From: Thalassia testudinum
Taxonomy: Eukaryota > Streptophyta > Magnoliopsida > Alismatales > Hydrocharitaceae
Direction of reading: 5' to 3'
DNA: 64,000 bases
Assembly: GCA_037157565.1 (NCBI GenBank)
Contig: JAZHRO010000013.1
Location: forward strand, 79,291,501 to 79,355,500
The notes under the pieces are model-generated. The model made no database searches. It was given only the letters and a program-made list of their open reading frames with translations, and was not told where the DNA came from. The translations under genes and the position numbers were made by a program. Shown here piece by piece: positions 1 to 10,410 of the stretch (position 1 is its first letter; each line of letters begins with the position of its first letter).

Positions 1-2
1 AG

Positions 3-177
3 GCTAGTTCTGTTATCCTGCATTACCTCCCTCAGAAAAAGAGAGATCCTGGTGCTCCTTTGATTTCTTGCGTTATCGGAGATTACACATTTGATAGAGC
101 ACTTTTGGATCTCGGTGCATCCATCAACCTAATTCCGACTTCTCTTTATGAGAAGTTTGGGTTAGGTGAACTTCGGC
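3..177 (+). pseudogene. E1 protease, N-terminal fragment
   Basis: An open frame reads through the retropepsin-like active-site region. The catalytic Asp is at 108-110 in the motif LLDLGASINLIPTSL, where Athila proteases use DLGA in place of DTGA. Upstream is the usual RDPGAPLISC stretch. Coding stops abruptly at 177, where solo LTR S1 begins. The same protein resumes after 2865 with PTSVTLQLADRSV, so this is one protease gene cut by a later insertion. Confidence 0.9.
173..177. repeat. Left target-site duplication of S1 (tcggc)
   Basis: The five bases tcggc just before S1 match ttggc at 2861-2865 just after it. The single difference is CpG to TpG, as expected from methylation decay. Removing 178-2865 rejoins the E1 protease frame. 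Confidence 0.85.
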
Positions 178-193
178 TCTAACGAACGCGTGT

Positions 194-300
194 CCCAGAC
201 GTCTTTTAAGACGTCTGGGAGGTGGCCCAGACGTCGTACCAGACGTCATGGATCACATCCAGACGTTTGACAAGACGTCTGGGATCGTTTCCAGATGTCT
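194..300. repeat. AGACGTCT dyad cluster 1 in S1
   Basis: Six copies or near copies of the palindrome AGACGTCT, usually extended to CCAGACGTCTGG, occur within about 105 bp. The first two form a 26-bp perfect palindrome at 194-219 with arms CCCAGACGTCTT and AAGACGTCTGGG and a 2-nt centre. Later pairs are imperfect, for example AGACGTTT and AGATGTCT. Confidence 0.85.
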
Positions 301-744
301 GGAAATCCGTTAATTTCGACACGCGCGGGTCGTCTGCGCGCCTGAGCGCGCAGACCGGATATTCGCTTATTCCCTCTTTCTCTGCGGCTGCAGACACCTG
401 CCACATCCTCTCTCTCCTCCTCGCGCGGCCTTAAAAGGCCACGCGCTCCCTCCCGTCGTCTCCACCGTCTCCTCCCTCTTCTCCTTCAGCCAGTGAGCGT
501 GAGCGCGAGCGCGAGGGTGGCAGCGGCGGCCATAGTGAGCGCGGAGGAGGTGTGGCGTGCGAGAGCGGAGCTCTGCCGTGAGGGCGAGCTCGCCGGGGCT
601 GCTAGGGCCGGCAGGCGGAGGGCGCGGGGGGCGTGGAGTGACGCGGAGGGGGGACTGCTGTGGTCTGAGCAGCAGGCGCGCGAGGTGCGACGCGGGCAGC
701 ATCGCGAGCGGAGGCCGAGTGGCACCCTGATTCTGGAAGAATTT

Positions 745-1100
745 CCAGAATCAGACGTCTGGGTTGATAGCCAGACGGCGAGGGCGACATCTGGAAGACC
801 ATCCAGATGTCTGAAAGGTGAGTTTTCCGTCTTCTTCTTCCTTCCTGTCGACTGACCGTACTGAGGGAGGGAGATGGGTGTGCGCAGGCTCGGTGATTCG
901 CCATCCAACGTGAATCAGACGTCTGGCTGTTGTACCAGACGGCGGGAGCGACCTCCAGACGTCCGAGGTGACCATCGGACGTCTGGGAGCTAGGCCAGAC
1001 GTCCCCGCAGACTTCTGGACGTCTGGGAAACCACGCTGAATAGGTAATTCTCTGATCCACTTTTTAAGACGTCTAGAAGAAGTTCCAGACGTCTGATTTT
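745..1100. repeat. AGACGTCT dyad cluster 2 in S1
   Basis: About a dozen more copies or variants of CCAGACGTCTGG lie here in alternating sense, at roughly 751, 771, 785, 804, 916, 934, 955, 976, 994, 1011, 1067 and 1085. Several are decayed to AGACGGC or AGATGTCT. Spacing is roughly 15-25 bp within subgroups. Confidence 0.8.
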
Positions 1101-1390
1101 GCACAGTGTCGTCATTTTCGACCCGTTTAGGGCCTGTTCGGGTTTCGTTTTCCGCGATTCGAGTTGCGTTCTTTTCAGAATTAATTCCTCTACCCGTCTA
1201 CAGTAGCTATACACTGTTTTGAGACACTCCTTGTGTTTGATCCTTGTGATAGGACCTCATTCAGTTGCAGTCTTGGGAGTCGCGGAGGCACGCGGGATTC
1301 CCGATCACACCCCCATTACTCCCGTTGTACCTGGTAGAGTGGCTTTAAGTTATTAATAAAATCTGTTGAAGTATGGAACCATAACTAGAA

Positions 1391-1545
1391 CCTAGGACAT
1401 TGCATGAATCTTAGGAATGAGAAATATATTGAATGATAGCTCCTAGGTGTTGCATGAATTCTAGGGCTGGAAAACTAGATTGTATGATAGATCCTAGGAT
1501 ATGACATGAATCTTAGGATGGAAAAACTAGTGGAATGTATAATAC
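1391..1545. repeat. Three-copy tandem repeat of about 51 bp in S1
   Basis: Three units start with CCTAGG at 1391, 1442 and 1493. Each continues with a version of GCATGAATCTTAGG and then an A-rich stretch. They are diverged from each other. Confidence 0.75.
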
Positions 1546-2865
1546 TGCAGTCTTGGAAAATGGAAAGGAATATAAAGCTGCCTGTAAATTGAATTAACAG
1601 CTGCCTGTTATGAATAAAGAAACATGATTGAGATCATGGTTTGTAAGAATGTGAAACTGGAAAGTGAAACATAAGATGTTCTGAGATTAAAGAACTGGAA
1701 CCCTATGGGGAATTAGGAGTGGAACTCCTGGAAAGAGAAAGGAATGGAACTGAGATGTAGTTTTGTACTATCTCTTGGGTATGTAGTACCAAGGGAAGTA
1801 CCTGTACCTGTTTAGTGCAGAGTGGGGCCAGCCACCCCAGGGACCCGAGGTTAGGACCGGCCGCTCTGTACCGACTTGCTGGCCCTCGTGTACGTAGTAC
1901 CGAGGAGAGCTACTAGTGTTAGGAGAGCACTAGCTACCCCACGGGCCCCGGGGTTCTGCTAGCCTCCTTCACCGACTTGTTAGGCCCACTGGAGCAAACC
2001 AGGGTAGTCAGGCGTGGGTGCGCGGACTGTAGAGGGGCAAGCCCCCAGTTTGGTTACTGAGAGGGCTCTACCCTGGACTGGTTCCGTGCTGTGCTTTGGG
2101 CGCACTCGTTAACGGAAACGACTGACCACGTGCTAGTACGGGTTAGCTACCTGTGCGTTTATCGCGCGTGCCGTAGTCATCGTTACGTCTGTCAGTGACC
2201 TTGGGGTGGTTGACTGAGGGTAGGATCACCACGGGGGACTCTCCCGGCCAGGAGAGCACCACGTGCTACTTCTACTTTTTGGAAAAGGCTGCAATCAAGA
2301 TCGTTCCCACGAGGAACATTCGAGATCAAGTAAAAGATCTGAGGAATAAATGAAATAGTGAGACAATTGAAAGATGTGAATAAAGAAAGTAATAGAACAT
2401 AACAACTACTATACACTCTACTGTTGTATTTAGTTGTAGTTGCCACTCTACTCAGCGTTTTGCTGACGTGTTACACTCGATACCTTTTTCAGGACCAGGT
2501 GTTGAGCAGCCAGGGTCAGCGGCTGCAGAGGACGCTAGGCCGAGTAGGGTCCAGTAGAGTTACCACTGTCTTTTGTACCTCTTTGTTTCCGTTATAGTGA
2601 GTAGTTCTTGTTTCCGCTGTACTTTTCTTTACCTGCAGTTCATGTTATATGATAAATGTTGTTCTACTGTTGTGGTGGTATATACTGTAGTAGTTTCTTT
2701 CCTTACTACTGTACTTTCTTACTGTTAGTTATATTCATGCTGAATGTGATTTATTTTACTGCTCTTTCGGTTACTTCCTCGTTGGACGACTAGGTCTTGG
2801 GATTAGTCGAGTCGGTCCAGTTCTCGTGTCTCGTAGGGTCTCGGGAACCAGGTCGTTACATTGGC

Positions 2866-5800
2866 CAACTTCAGTAACGCTACAGTTAGCAGACCGTTCG
2901 GTCACAAACCCGCGAGGCATTATTGAAGATGTTATAGTTAAGGTCAAGGATTTCTATTTTCCTGTAGATTTCCTTGTCCTTGACATGGATGTACCAGATA
3001 ATCTGAGGAACACACCCATCATTCTGGGGCATCCGTTCCTGGCTACTGCAAAGGCCAACATTAATTGTGAAAGCGGTAGCATGGAAATCTCCTTTGGGGA
3101 CCAACGAATCAAATTGGATATTTTTAAGGAGATCAATAAATTTGAGGATTGTGGATTTATTGAGGAGCTTAATGAGGATAATGTTAATATTGAAACTTAT
3201 TTGACAGTTTCTTCAATTGAAAGTTCCTCTTTGGTTGATGAATTTGACCCACAACCCTCTGACCTGACATCTTCGGAAGAGGTTACTGATTTTGTTCACT
3301 CAAAACCTCTTCCTCTTGTTGAATCTTCAGCATCTACCCTACCATCAATCATTACCCCACCCCAGCTTGAATTGAAACCATTTCCCGAGAATTTAAAATA
3401 TCAATTTTTAGGACCACAGAATACGCTCCCTGTGATTAGTAGTGCTAAATTGACAAAGGAGCAAGAGATTAAACTAATTAAGGTCCTAAAGGAGCATAAG
3501 GAGGTAATTGGTTGGACCATTCATGACCTCAGGGGGACCGAGCCAGCTTACTGTAATTATAGAATATTTTTGGAAGATGGATCCCACCCTTCTCACCAGA
3601 TGCAGAGGAGATTGAATCCAAATATGCAAGAAGTGGTCAAAAAGGAAATCATCAAGTGGCTCGATGCATGAATTATTTATCCAATCTCTGACAGTCCCTG
3701 GGTAAGTCCCGTTCAGATTGTTCCAAAGAAAGCCGGGATTACTGTTGTGACTAATGAGAGAGGAGAATCTATCACAACTCGTTCAGCTTCCTCTTGGAGA
3801 GTTTGTATTGATTACAGGAAGCTGAACACAGCCACTAAAAAGGATCATTTTCCCCTGCCTTTCATTGATCAAATCTTAGAAAAATTAGCTAGGCAGAAGT
3901 ATTTCTATTTTCTTGATGGCTACTCGGGATACAACCAAGTTCCTATCCATCCTGAGGATCAGGAAAAAACTACTTTCACCTGTCCCTACTGAACCTTTGC
4001 TTTTCGTAGGATGCCTTTCGGGTTATGCAATGCACCTTCGACTTTTCAAAGGTGTATGCTAGCCATATTTTCCGACATGGTGGGAGAGTTTATGAAAGTC
4101 TTCATGGATGATTTCTCTGTTTTCGGAGAATCATTTGACTCTTGTTTGGCTAATTTGGAAATGATTCTTAAGCGATATATCAAGACACGACTGGTCCTTA
4201 GCTGGGAAAAGAGTCATTTCATGACCCAAGAGGGCATCGTTTTGGGTCATGTAATCTCTGAACGGGGAATTGAAGTAGACAAAGCTAAGGTTGATGCTAT
4301 CGCTAAACTTCCTCCTCCTACATCTGTTAAACAAATCAAATCATTTCTTGGCCATGTGGGATTTTATCGAAGATTCATCAAGGATTTCTTGAAGGTTGCC
4401 CGCCCTTTGAGCAATCTTCTTGCCAAAGAAACGCCATTTGTTTTTGACGAATCATGCCGAAAGGCATTTGATTTCCTAAAAACGGCAGTCACCTGTGCTC
4501 CAATTTTGCAACCAACAATTTGGACTGCCCCATTTGAGATCATGACCGACGCTTCTGATTACGCGGTCGGGGCTGTCCTGGGTTAGAAAATTGACCGAAA
4601 GCCCTCTATCATTTACTACGCTAGTAAAACTTTGGATGAAGCCCAAAGGAATTACACTGTTACTGAAAAGGAATTACTAGCTGTAGTATTTGCGTTGGAA
4701 AAATTCAGGGCTTATCTCTTGGGGACTCATGTTATTGTTTATACCGACCACTCAGCCTTGAGACATCTCTTGGCTAAAAGGGATGCTAAACCCAGGCTTA
4801 TTTGTTGGATTCTTCTTCTTCAAGAATTTGATCTTGAAATCAAGGATAAAGCCGGGGTACAAAATGTGGTAGCGGATCATTTGTCGAGACTCCTAGGTGA
4901 TTTTTCTTGTCCAGACATTCCGATTGCTGACACTTTTCCGGACGAAACCATTCTTACAGTTTTAGGTGTCCACACCCCATGGTTTGCTGACATTGTTAAC
5001 TATTTGGCCATTGGTCAAATCCCCCAGGATTGGACCAAGCAACAACGGGATAGACTCAAATCTGAGGCCAAATACTACTTTTGGGAGGACCCTAAACTGT
5101 ATCGCATTGGCTCTGATCAGATTATTCGTCGATGCATACCGGAGAATGAATTCAACAGTATACTCGAGTTCTGCCATGCATCTGGGTGTGGTGGACATTT
5201 CTCCGGGAGAAAGACGGCTGCAAAAATCTTGCAATCTGGCTTCTATTGGCCGTCTTTATTCAAGGATGCCCAAGACTTCTCAAGGTCATGTTCTCGATGT
5301 CAGTCACTCGAGAACATAACTAGGAGAGACATGATGCCCCTAAACCCTATTCTTCTTGTAGAAATTTTTGATGTTTGGGACATCGATTTCATGGGACCCT
5401 TTATCCCTTCATTTGGACATCAGTACATTCTTGTTGCTGTTGATTATGTGTCCAAATGGATTGAGGCGATTCTTACCCGAACCAATGACCACAAGGTGGT
5501 CATTAATTTTGTCAAGAACAATATCTTCAGTAGGTTCGGGATTCCAAGGGCTATCATCAGTGATGGTGGCAGTCATTTTAGTAATGCCCAATTCCAGAAT
5601 TTATTGGCCAAATACGGGGTTAATCATCGTATTTCCACACCTTACCATCCCCAGACGAATGGACAAGCCGAGATCTCCAATCGAGAGATCAAGAACATTT
5701 TGCAAAAAACGGTTAGGCCTGATCGCAAGGATTGGACTCAAAAGCTTGAGGATGCTCTTTAGGCCTACCATACGGCATATAAAACATCCATCGGCATGTC

Positions 5801-6266
5801 TCCATTCCGTTTGGTGTATGGAAAGGCGTGCCATCTACCCGTAGAGATTGAACACAGGGCATTCTGGGCAATCAAACAATGTAATTTAGATCTGAATCTA
5901 GCTGGGAAGACCAGGAAACTCCAACTATCTGAGTTGGAGGAGCTTAGAAATGATGCTTATGAGAATGTCAAGATCTACAAGGCTCGGACCAAAGCTCTAC
6001 ATGATCAATTGATTTCCCGCAAGAGCTTTGAGCCAAACCAAAAGGTCTGGTTATTCGATTCTAAACTTAAGCTCTTTCCTGGCAAACTTAGATCTAAATG
6101 GAATGACCCATTCATAATTAATCAGATTTTTCCTAATGGTGCCATTCAGATTTCTGACCCAAAGATGGGTAACAACTTTAAAGTCAACGGTCAACATCTG
6201 AAGCCTATTGTTGACTATAATCTCCCAGAACCCATCTCAGACTCTGTTGCTCTAGCCATTCTGTGA
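2866..6266 (+). pseudogene. pol: E1 pol: protease (C-terminal part), RT, RNase H, integrase; four in-frame stops
   Basis: A single reading frame runs from the protease tail (LQLADRSV) to the integrase end with no frameshift. It is closed by four premature stops: TGA 3669-3671, TGA 3990-3992, TAG 4584-4586 and TAG 5760-5762. The RT active site FMDD is at 4102-4113. RNase H keeps its first Asp (TDASD, about 4546). Integrase shows an HHCC-type zinc region (about 5170-5310) and a complete D,D-35-E triad at 5385, 5562 and 5670. The C-terminus is the Athila-type [16 protein letters not shown] region ending at 6266, with no chromodomain. Aligned to E3, the first two stops replace Gly codons, the third a Gln and the fourth a Trp. 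Confidence 0.93.
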
Positions 6267-6397
6267 CTTCTTTGGCTGGACTTCGCCTAGCTGACGGCAT
6301 TAAACTCAGCAGTTGTACATATGACACAAGGCTAATACGAGCTTCATATCCAGGTGACATCTTTCATATTCTACCCTTTCTTTCATGTCTCTTTTTC

Positions 6398-6430
6398 AAT
6401 GAGGACATTGCATCAGCTAGGCATGGGGGT
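6398..6430 (+). promoter_or_regulatory. Internal PPT-like tract of E1
   Basis: The segment has GAGGACATTGCA followed by CTAGGCATGGGGGT. Its core repeats the true polypurine tract at 7615-7636 and recurs at the same place after pol in E3, E5 and NA2. Confidence 0.65.
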
Positions 6431-6825
6431 GGATTCATTCTTGAATTATTTAGTCAGCTTTGTGAAATCCATATAAATTGTCTCTCTTCTTATTTAAAAA
6501 AAAAAATTAGGAAGGATTAGTTGGACATTAGGACTTTTCAATCCTAAGAAATTTTACATTAGGATCTGAACACAAAGACCCCTCAGGTCTTTGGACTTAA
6601 TTAGCCTGTGTATCCACTAAAATGTGGATTTGTCTTTGAGTCCTTGCCATCTTAATTCTATTATAATTGGAATAAATAAGTTTGGGTGATAAGTACACGA
6701 CTTATCAACCTGCCCTCTGATTTGAGGGAATTTTGAGTTATAAGCATCTACACACTTTCTTTGCACTGACTCGTTGTTCGACGATTCTAACGGAAATTGG
6801 GTAGCTAATGAACCTTCTAGGGTGA

Positions 6826-7070
6826 TATGGCTAGTAAGTTATCATGGGTAACAGCTCATAGGTAGGTTGTACAGAGCCCAGTCACTGGACCTTTCTCTTT
6901 TTTGCTACCCGTAGGTAAATCTTAGACCAGGGAAGCCACCTACTTAAAAAAAAAAAAAATCAAAAAGAAAAGGAGAAAGAACAAAAAGAAATAAGCCACA
7001 CTTCGCCGCACGAGTATGGCTGGCATGTTGTCGGTGGTAATAGCTCATCGACCGATTGTCCAGAATGCAG
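6826..7070 (+). repeat. Duplicated 3' UTR module (two copies, about 185 bp apart)
   Basis: Copy 1 (about 6826-6885) and copy 2 (about 7010-7070) share the order ATGGCT, (G/A)TTRTC, GGTAA(C/T)AGCTCAT, then GGTTGT or GATTGT and CAGA. Both copies are also present in the NA2 3' UTR (minus strand, about 36590-36840). Confidence 0.65.
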
Positions 7071-7614
7071 CTCAGAAAATGTACTAAAAATTCCCAAAAC
7101 ACTTAGGAAGAAGCGGAGAAGTAGAATAAATCGGGGAGATATACACTGGATTCACCCTTGTGTTGACCCCGTAAAAAAATAAAAGTAGGGAGAAAGCTAC
7201 CGGTTGTAAAGATACACCTTTAGGTAGAATTCTTGTTAGGTCACCTAGAGGCGTAGAAATCCGAAGTCCGTTCTAACTGCCAGACAACGAGTCTATCACA
7301 ATCACACTAAGATGCTTAAAGCTTAGGGTTCTCATCAAATCTTGGGTGAGTTGAATGGCCGTAGAAAGCCACTCTTAAACCCTAAAATTTGAAAATCCAA
7401 AAAAATTAGAAAAGAGAAAAAGAGAAAAAGAAAATTTTCTTTTAATAAGGCGAGGGCTTGAGGCAGTTTGCATTTTGGCTGATACTCGGGCACTGTTGTG
7501 TCTTTGAAAGTTCAGTTCCTAAGTAAATAATTTCTTAATGATTGAAAATAACTTAGGTCCAAATAATCCAACCTAAATCTTTTATAAATAGCATATAGTT
7601 TTTGCTAGGGACTA

Positions 7615-7636
7615 GCAAAAGATAGGCATGGGGGTA
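7615..7636 (+). promoter_or_regulatory. E1 polypurine tract
   Basis: GCAAAAGATAGGCATGGGGG plus TA lies directly before the 3' LTR start TGATG. E3 (31751-31773) and E5 (51131-51152) have the same tract at the same place. It should prime plus-strand DNA synthesis. Confidence 0.88.
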
Positions 7637-8425
7637 TGATGTAAACATATTTACACTACTTAAAATGTCTATTTATGCATGTTCTTAAGTATAGGATTGC
7701 ATTTCAGGATATAAATATTGCATAACATGCATCATCTTGCATTTAGAGTAGTTTGAATAAAATGGAGGTTAATCATCTCCTTTTATGTGCTTGGACAGGG
7801 CAAACATTTTATCGGGGCCTCAGATCAAAAATCCAACCGTATGGATGTGATCAGGGTGACGATTAGAGTTCAACGACTCCAAGATTGCCCTAATCAGACA
7901 TCCGTAGCATTAGATAGTGATCGGGGAACCCTAGAAGATTAAGGGCCAAGATGGTGAAAATCCTCACTTCAGATGACAAATCCGACCGCACGGGTTAATT
8001 CGGATCGACGATCGCAGCCCAACGATGCAAAAATCAAGTCAATCTGACATCCGTGGCACAATCTACAACTTCTAGAAGATGGACGGCCAAGATAGCGCCA
8101 CATGGTGCCATCTCAGCCGCCCAAATGGCCACACACATTCTACAAAGGTCCCACACTCGCTCGTTCTGGATGCGGCTGGCTGATTCGTCCGCGCGACCAT
8201 TTCGTTTGCGTAGCGCAGCGGAGACGAAGTGGCAGGCGAAGGAGAGGTCGCGGGATCGAGTCCCGCGAGCCTCAACTCAGGCGCAAGAGAGCAGCGCGTG
8301 GAGTGTCAGATTGCGATCCAACGGTTGCGCGTGCCCAATAGCGCCGACGAGCGATTGGACGCGCAGCGTGGACGCGCGATCACACGCAGGCGGGCGCGCA
8401 GTGTAGCGGGCGAAGATGTGTTTTA

Positions 8426-8453
8426 AGCCGTCCGATCTCGTGATCGGACGGCT
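8426..8453. repeat. Perfect dyad in E1 LTR U3 (12-bp arms)
   Basis: The arms AGCCGTCCGATC and GATCGGACGGCT are separated by tcgt. Related dyads lie in the E7 LTR at 56729-56755 and 57101-57121. Confidence 0.9.
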
Positions 8454-8538
8454 GAGACTCAGCGTGCGTGCGATGGCGTTGACCGCGCGGGCAACTGAAG
8501 CGGCGCGCGTGGGCGCGGAAGCTACGCCCACGTCGGGG

Positions 8539-8568
8539 CTTTAGTGACAGATTTATCCGTCACTAAAG
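8539..8568. repeat. Promoter-proximal dyad in E1 LTR (10-bp arms)
   Basis: CTTTAGTGAC and GTCACTAAAG are separated by 10 nt, about 60 bp before the TATA box, and are followed by ACCCCT. The NA2 LTR (54459-54488) and the E7 LTR (57233-57261) have counterparts. Confidence 0.88.
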
Positions 8569-8625
8569 ACCCCTCATTTATTGTTTTGAAGTTGTAATGT
8601 CCATTTTGCCCCCACTCCTTGCAAC

Positions 8626-8632
8626 TATAAAA
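8626..8632 (+). promoter_or_regulatory. TATA box of E1 LTR
   Basis: TATAAAA lies in the context CAACTATAAAAGGAGACC, about 990 bp into the LTR, and is followed by a pyrimidine-rich leader. This is the expected Pol II promoter position at the U3/R border. Confidence 0.75.
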
Positions 8633-9245
8633 GGAGACCCCCTCCATACGAAATTTTCATCCCTTCCTTCTCTCTACCCCTCCAAAGCTCAAGAGAAGCT
8701 TATCCCACACCCGGGATGCTCCTCGCGAGATAAAGTCTAAATTTTCGTTCTCCTTCGGAAGTGGATCCCGCGACGACAACGGCGTGCTGCTTCGTTCCCG
8801 TTCTTCCGCTTCGTCTTCCTTCGTCCTGCTTCGTTCTCCTTCGTCCAGACGTCGTCCCGTCCGGCTCGTCCTCCAAGCAATCGTCGAGGAGGATAACTTC
8901 TCTCTCCCATTCTTATTTACAGCTTTTCTAGTATAGAATTTTCCTGCTTTATAGTGTAATTGATTTTCCGCTTTCTAATGTAACTTTTATTTAGTTTGAT
9001 TATATAAACAGTTGAAATATTGAATGCATGTTCTCTTTCTCTCTCTCTCTCTCTTTTAGCCTGATAGCTCCATTGTAATTATATCGCCTTGCTTATCAAA
9101 AAACCTAAAAAAATATAATTGCGAATATAGATCAACGTAGCCTCCCTGTGTTCGACTCGGAATTCATTTCGGTATAAATTTTATTTGTTGAACACGAATT
9201 CTTCACTTTCGAACTACAACGACAGGTTTTCCAAAATCGAACACA

Positions 9246-10410
9246 TTAGCGTAGCGTTCGTAACGTTCAACAGTGCATCCCCAGCTCATTCTGCTCAAAA
9301 ATTTACCCTCATATGCATTGGGTTCCTCAATAATTCCTGCCTCATGTAGCATATTTATTTCTTCGGTCAAAGCATCCATAGCTACTTCTGGTTTTCGGAT
9401 GTTAGGATTAGGGATAGAAAGTGTCATCTCAGAATCTCTAATATCTGAATTAGGGATGTAGGTGAAAGAAGAAGAGTGTTGATCAGAAGAGTTGGCTCTA
9501 GCACAGGTTAACCTACAATGGGAAGTGGCCTAGATTGATCAGTAGTGTCGCATGTAATGCTTGCCTCAAGATCCATATCCTCAATTGGATCTACTTCCCT
9601 TGTCTTGATTGGGTCATCTAACTCGATAGGTGTCTCCCAAGATTCAAAATAATCTGATTGCGGCTCAGTCCTGGAGATATCAGTCCTTTCCTCCTCAATT
9701 TCAGATGAACCCATTCGGCATACTTCCTGCTCCTGTCTCATATCCATGCTAGATTCTTTTTCCCCTAAGTGATCTTCGGGCATCTGCTCTCGAGAATCTT
9801 CTGTGTGTTCTTCCGGCGTAGTTGTTTCAGATTCTTCGAGGTCTTCAATGCTATTTTCCACTTGATATCGCAAAAGCAATAGTTCTTGAGTTTCTAGATT
9901 TTGTCCCATTCGCCTTGTTATCTTTGTTGTTTCCTGAAGGAGCTCCATCACAGCTTGTTGATGCAGAATTCGGCTTTGTCTTTGGTTCGACTAAATCATA
10001 GCCTGGATTTCGCGTAGATAGGATGCGACCTTTTCCTTAGTGCTCGCTATAGCTCTCTGTATTCTATAATGTGGCCACATATGCACCGGTAGCTCTTCAG
10101 GGATTCCAGGGGGTGAATTAGCTCTACCCATGTTCCATGGGTGAGAAGTAGGAGTATGAAATCCATATCCTGGGTTATAAGATGCGATCCTTTGAGGGAC
10201 CGACTGGTATGGGTCATAATATCTAGGGTTAGGATATGGGTTAACCATTTCAATAACCTGAGGAGAAGGATCAAGCAAAGCGAAAAGTTGTCGTCGCCAC
10301 CTCGGGTTCTGATCCCAAGGTTGAGCTGATTCAGTGACCCGAGCTCTCAGATAAGCTCGTGGGTCCAGCTCTTCTGGATCCTGATTAGGTCCAGATCCAA
10401 TGTTAGCCAT
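9246..10410 (-). pseudogene. NA1 ORF: unrecognised protein, Pro/Tyr-rich start, helical middle, acidic tail
   Basis: I do not recognise this protein. The ATG is at 10410. Residues 1-100 are rich in Pro, Tyr, Asn and Arg (for example NPYPNPRYYDPYQ). About residues 105-175 look helical or coiled-coil, with many Gln, Glu, Leu and Lys. The rest is acidic and Ser/Thr/Glu-rich. One TAG (9991-9993) interrupts the frame, and a frameshift near 9508 leads to a further open stretch that E1 truncates at about 9246. No Gag capsid motif, CCHC knuckle or DLGA motif is present. The order resembles the NA2 ORF (37364-39255), although residue identity is not obvious by eye. Confidence 0.6.

Larger units (their letters stand above)
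178..2860. mobile_element. S1: solo LTR, 2683 bp, probably chromovirus (Tekay/Del-like)
   Basis: The ends are TCTAACGA on the left and TCGTTACA on the right. They form an 8-bp terminal inverted repeat with one mismatch: the left TG has become TC. A 5-bp target duplication flanks it. No coding region, PBS or polypurine tract is present, so this is an LTR left by LTR-LTR recombination, not a full element. It differs from the Athila LTRs here, which open with TGAT. The long GC-rich LTR and terminal TGTAACGA-type sequence suggest a Tekay/Del chromovirus, but that is inference. The left third holds an array of AGACGTCT dyads. Open frames inside it (for example 493-855) have no family resemblance. 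Confidence 0.8.
6267..7614 (+). other. E1 3' untranslated region
   Basis: This region is AT-rich and has no credible ORF; the 85-codon frame at 6263-6520 has no env-like features. It holds a first PPT-like tract (6398-6430) and two copies of a roughly 60-nt module (about 6826-6885 and 7010-7070). It is clearly homologous, on the opposite strand, to 36475-37250 in NA2. Confidence 0.8.
1..9245 (+). mobile_element. E1: Athila-type Ty3/gypsy retrotransposon, 5' part outside window, split by solo LTR S1
   Basis: The visible parts in order are a protease fragment (3-177), the S1 insertion (178-2860), the rest of protease, RT, RNase H and integrase (2861-6266), a non-coding 3' region (6267-7614), a polypurine tract (7615-7636) and the 3' LTR (7637-9245). 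The gag, leader and 5' LTR lie to the left of the window. Athila assignment rests on characteristic Pol stretches ([30 protein letters not shown]) and on the GGCATGGGGG polypurine tract. The element lies inside the minus-strand NA1 ORF, which resumes at about 9246. Its outer target duplication cannot be tested because the left end is missing. Confidence 0.9.
7637..9245 (+). mobile_element. E1 3' LTR, about 1.6 kb
   Basis: It begins TGATGTAAACAT right after the polypurine tract. It ends near 9243-9245 (ACACA), after the Athila LTR-end signature CCTCCCTGTGTTCGAC ... CTACAACGAC (about 9140-9224). It contains a perfect dyad at 8426-8453, a second dyad at 8539-8568 and a TATA box at 8626. A CT-rich leader follows the TATA box. 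The exact right end is uncertain by a few bases because no target duplication is visible. Confidence 0.82.

Noticed and set aside
493..908. Overlapping open frames on both strands in S1
   Set aside because: GC-rich LTR sequence with few stops; no family resemblance, and they span the AGACGTCT repeats.
194..1100. CRISPR-like array made of the AGACGTCT repeats
   Set aside because: Repeat units are 8-12 bp, spacing is irregular, the context is a plant LTR, and there are no cas genes.
6263..6520. Possible env-like ORF after E1 pol
   Set aside because: 85 codons, no signal peptide or membrane pattern, overlaps the PPT-like tract, and no counterpart in E3 or E5.
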